Shown in pieces: positions 5,794 through 7,390 of a stretch of DNA of 7,390 nucleotides (within the stretch, counting starts at the first letter, position 1; every line of letters begins with the position of its first letter). Source of the DNA: Methanobacteriota archaeon (GTDB lineage Archaea; Halobacteriota; Bog-38; Methanoflorentales; Methanoflorentaceae); assembly GCA_028679495.1 (NCBI GenBank), contig JAJRBK010000080.1, positions 1 through 7,390 of the forward strand, read 5' to 3'. The notes under the pieces were generated by a model. That model saw only the letters and a program-made list of their open reading frames with translations. It was not told the DNA's origin and did no database searches. Position numbers and translations under genes: made by a program.

Positions 5794-6311
5794 GAGTCGT
5801 GGTTGGTTCAAGCAATCCAGCGAAAAAGGAAGCGGTATCAAACGTGTTCAGCCGTGCCTTCGACAGCGTCGAGGTCATAATGCAGCATGTTGACTCAGGC
5901 GTACCGGCGCAGCCAAGAGATAACGAGGTAGTGCTCGGCGCTCGACAGCGTGCGGAGCGTTCACTTGCTTTGATAAAAGAGGCGCAGTTTGGCGTAGGAA
6001 TCGAATCAGGTCTTTTTAGCCTTTTTGGCGTTACGCTTGATATTCAAGTGTGCTCGATCTTTGATGGAACGCGGCATACCAGCGGGACGTCACCCGGTTT
6101 TACCTATCCACCAAGAGTACTCAAAGAGGTCGCGGCTGGACGAGAAGTCGGTCACGTAATGGCAGATCTCTCAGGTATAACACGGATAGGACAGAAGATA
6201 GGGGCGGTGGGCTATCTCTCCAAGGGGCTAATCGACAGAACACGCTTCACTGAGCTATGTGTGATTATGGCGTTAATACCGTGGATCAACAAGGGTCTCT
6301 ACGAGCTATAA
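5790..6311 (+). CDS. yjjX: inosine/xanthosine triphosphatase (non-canonical purine NTPase)
   Basis: A cytoplasmic house-cleaning phosphatase of the YjjX family, which hydrolyses ITP and XTP to the diphosphates and keeps deaminated purines out of nucleic acids. The 173-residue length is normal. Family marks in order: GSSNPAKKEAV (residues 6-16), the N-terminal SxNPxK-type phosphate-binding motif; SGVPAQPRDNEVVLGARQRA (36-55); the acidic GVGIESGL (68-75); SGTSPGFTYPP (98-108); and KIGAVGYLSKGLIDRTRF (136-153), the C-terminal signature. The usual E-Q pair after this signature is E-L here (155-156), a small departure. Its ATG overlaps the end of the PPAT gene by four bases, so it is the second gene of a two-gene operon. 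Its stop is three bases from the end of the opposing UMP kinase gene. Confidence 0.93.
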   Translation: MRVVVGSSNPAKKEAVSNVFSRAFDSVEVIMQHVDSGVPAQPRDNEVVLGARQRAERSLALIKEAQFGVGIESGLFSLFGVTLDIQVCSIFDGTRHTSGTSPGFTYPPRVLKEVAAGREVGHVMADLSGITRIGQKIGAVGYLSKGLIDRTRFTELCVIMALIPWINKGLYEL

Positions 6312-6314
6312 GGT

Positions 6315-6989
6315 TTAATGGATTATTCGCGTCCCCACATGCGCGCCCTTTATGACATCAAATAAGATTTGAGGCTCGCGACCATCGATGACCACTGTTG
6401 ACACCTTAGAGCGTTCGATAATCTTTGCTGCAAGCGGGTCGATTACCGACTTTGATCCTGCCTTCATCTCGGTGGACATGACGATTTTTACGAGCTCATC
6501 AGTCGTCACTTCCTCTAATCTTCGCGCATCCTTATTGATATAAGGATCAGCAGTATAGATGCCATCAACGGACGTGGCAACGATAAGCAGGTTGGCCTGA
6601 ACGTATTCGGATAGTATCGCCGACACCGCATCCGTGGTCTGACCTGGAGCCACGCCTCCCATGACAACGACTTTGTGTGACGACATGGCCGTTTCTGCTT
6701 CTCGATAATCGTGAGGTATGTCCTGAAAGGCAGCACTTGAAAGGGCTGAAATTAATAAGCGAGCGTTAAGCCGTGAGAGCGCTATGCCGATAAGATCGCA
6801 TACCGCTTCATTCGCCCCCATTGATCGAGCAACGCCTATATAGTCCCGCGCCGCTTTACCCCCGCCAGTTACGACAAGCACGGTGTGCTCTTTTGCAAGT
6901 TCCCGTATCACATCAGCATACTTCAAGAAGTTTTCCTGCGCGAGAGTTGGAGCTATGACGGATCCGCCGACTGAGATCACTACCTTCAT
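6315..6989 (-). CDS. pyrH: UMP kinase, archaeal type
   Basis: UMP kinase makes UDP from UMP with ATP, the entry to UTP and CTP pools, in the cytoplasm. The 224-residue protein belongs to the amino acid kinase fold and has the length of archaeal UMPKs (about 225 in Pyrococcus). Motifs: SVGGSVIAP (6-14), the N-terminal Gly-rich loop; VVTGGGKAARDYI (39-51), phosphate and UMP binding; DLIGIALSRLNARLL (65-79); VVMGGVAPGQTTDAV (108-122), substrate binding with Asp120; ATSVDGIYTADP (138-149), the ATP-site motif with Asp142; and TEMKAGSKSVIDPLAAKII (173-191). The ATG at 6989 gives the family-standard MKVVISVGGS start. It lacks an SD but has a TATA-like box about 26 bases upstream, pointing to a leaderless mRNA. 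It is monocistronic as far as can be seen and ends three bases from the convergent NTPase gene. Confidence 0.96.
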   Translation of the reverse strand: MKVVISVGGSVIAPTLAQENFLKYADVIRELAKEHTVLVVTGGGKAARDYIGVARSMGANEAVCDLIGIALSRLNARLLISALSSAAFQDIPHDYREAETAMSSHKVVVMGGVAPGQTTDAVSAILSEYVQANLLIVATSVDGIYTADPYINKDARRLEEVTTDELVKIVMSTEMKAGSKSVIDPLAAKIIERSKVSTVVIDGREPQILFDVIKGAHVGTRIIH

Positions 6990-7006
6990 CAGCGTATCAT
7001 TACGAG

Positions 7007-7019
7007 CATAAAAGTATAA
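7007..7019 (-). promoter_or_regulatory. TATA box of the UMP kinase gene
   Basis: The minus strand reads TTATACTTTTATGC here. The centre of TTATACTT is about 26 bases before the A of the UMP kinase ATG (6989), so transcription should start at or next to the start codon. This is one of the clearer leaderless promoters in the window. Confidence 0.55.
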
Positions 7020-7200
7020 GTCAATTCCTTTCTGCTGCGAAGATCAAGAGGCAGCTTTGCTCCACGACAAGCTGGGACACTTATACGGACCAAGATTCGT
7101 CAAGTCCCACGAGACCGTGCCGCTTGATTGGTCAACAGGAGGTCCCACAAGCCAACGTTTGCTTAGGAGTACATAGCTGCCGTTAAGAGCCACCACTTCC

Positions 7201-7226
7201 AAAGCGAGCACGACCATGCTCGCTTT
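7201..7226 (-). terminator. hairpin just past the sulfite oxidase-like gene, probable terminator or 3' stabiliser
   Basis: AAAGCGAGCA (7201-7210) and TGCTCGCTTT (7217-7226) are perfect 10-base inverted copies with a 6-base loop. The stem begins five bases after the stop of the minus-strand gene. On that strand it ends in TTT followed by GG, so a long U-tract is missing; a role in 3'-end stability or processing is as likely as intrinsic termination. Confidence 0.55.
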
Positions 7227-7231
7227 CTTTA

Positions 7232-7390
7232 CTAGCTGTACCGCTCCTCCAGCCACGGGTCGCCTCGATTGTGATACCCGTGCGATTCCCAAAATCCCCG
7301 CTTATCCTCGCTTATAAACTCCACACCTGTGACCCACTTGGCGCTCTTCCAGAAATAAAGGCGTGGAACGATAAGCCGTACGGGATAGCC
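7232..7390 (-). CDS. C-terminal end of a sulfite oxidase-family molybdopterin oxidoreductase (truncated at window edge)
   Basis: The frame enters the window at 7390 and stops with TAG at 7232-7234, so 52 C-terminal residues are visible. They begin GYPVRLIVPRLYFWKSAKWV, continue with GVEFISEDKRGFWE, and end HGYHNRGDPWLEERYS. This matches the end of the SUOX-fold molybdopterin-binding domain (Oxidored_molyb): the P-x-R-L-x-x-P-x-x-Y-x-x-K-x-x-K-W pattern helps hold the pterin phosphate, and GFWE plus GYHxRGDPWxEERY is the usual tail of prokaryotic sulfite oxidase-like proteins related to MsrP/YedY. There is no C-terminal dimerisation domain as in animal sulfite oxidase. The true substrate (sulfite, methionine sulfoxide or other) cannot be told from this end. 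A strong hairpin follows the stop. Confidence 0.9.
   Translation of the reverse strand, partial: GYPVRLIVPRLYFWKSAKWVTGVEFISEDKRGFWESHGYHNRGDPWLEERYS

Noticed and set aside
7094..7160. Direct repeat of GTCCCAC-AG in the gap before UMP kinase
   Set aside because: Two copies of about 10 bases with one mismatch are expected by chance at this scale and are not regularly spaced.
7044..7292. 82-codon minus-strand frame starting at 7292
   Set aside because: Its first third lies out of frame inside the recognisable sulfite oxidase-like C terminus, so the 7292 start is not credible; only the shorter version from 7217 is kept as a tentative observation.

Overview
The window looks archaeal. Four lines of sequence evidence support this: an archaeal-type UMP kinase and an archaeal-type phosphopantetheine adenylyltransferase (PPAT); a HisF with the longer mid-protein insert seen in archaeal homologues; TATA-like boxes about 25 bases before ATG codons that lack a Shine-Dalgarno (SD), suggesting leaderless transcripts; and surface proteins with N-X-S/T sequons and C-terminal membrane anchors. 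Two or three other starts carry a strong SD, so both initiation modes seem to be used. The lineage cannot be fixed from this window; a euryarchaeote or a DPANN archaeon with biosynthetic capacity are both possible.

Left part (1-3561): the 3' end of a surface protein with one C-terminal membrane span (+) converges on an APC-superfamily amino acid/amine permease (-). Next comes a 461-residue exported protein (-) with a signal peptide, a probable TIM-barrel domain, a Thr/Pro/Lys-rich stalk containing a 48-bp tandem duplication, and a C-terminal anchor.

Middle (3562-5246): a 344-bp divergent spacer leads to hisF (+). Just before hisF there is a possible 14-codon leader ORF with three His codons, a strong SD and a TATA box at the expected distance. 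hisF converges on a gamma-class carbonic anhydrase-like hexapeptide-repeat protein (-), and an inverted repeat covers both stop codons.

Right part (5247-7390): PPAT (coenzyme A synthesis) overlaps an inosine/xanthosine triphosphatase by four bases in a two-gene operon (+). This converges, with a 3-bp gap, on archaeal UMP kinase (-). The window ends in the 3' end of a sulfite-oxidase-family molybdopterin enzyme (-), followed by a perfect 10-bp-stem hairpin.

Most genes are housekeeping or metabolic. The less ordinary items are the His-containing mini-ORF before hisF, the anchored TIM-barrel surface protein, and an Asp in the TM1 substrate-binding loop of the permease. I saw no CRISPR array, insertion sequence, tRNA or rRNA.
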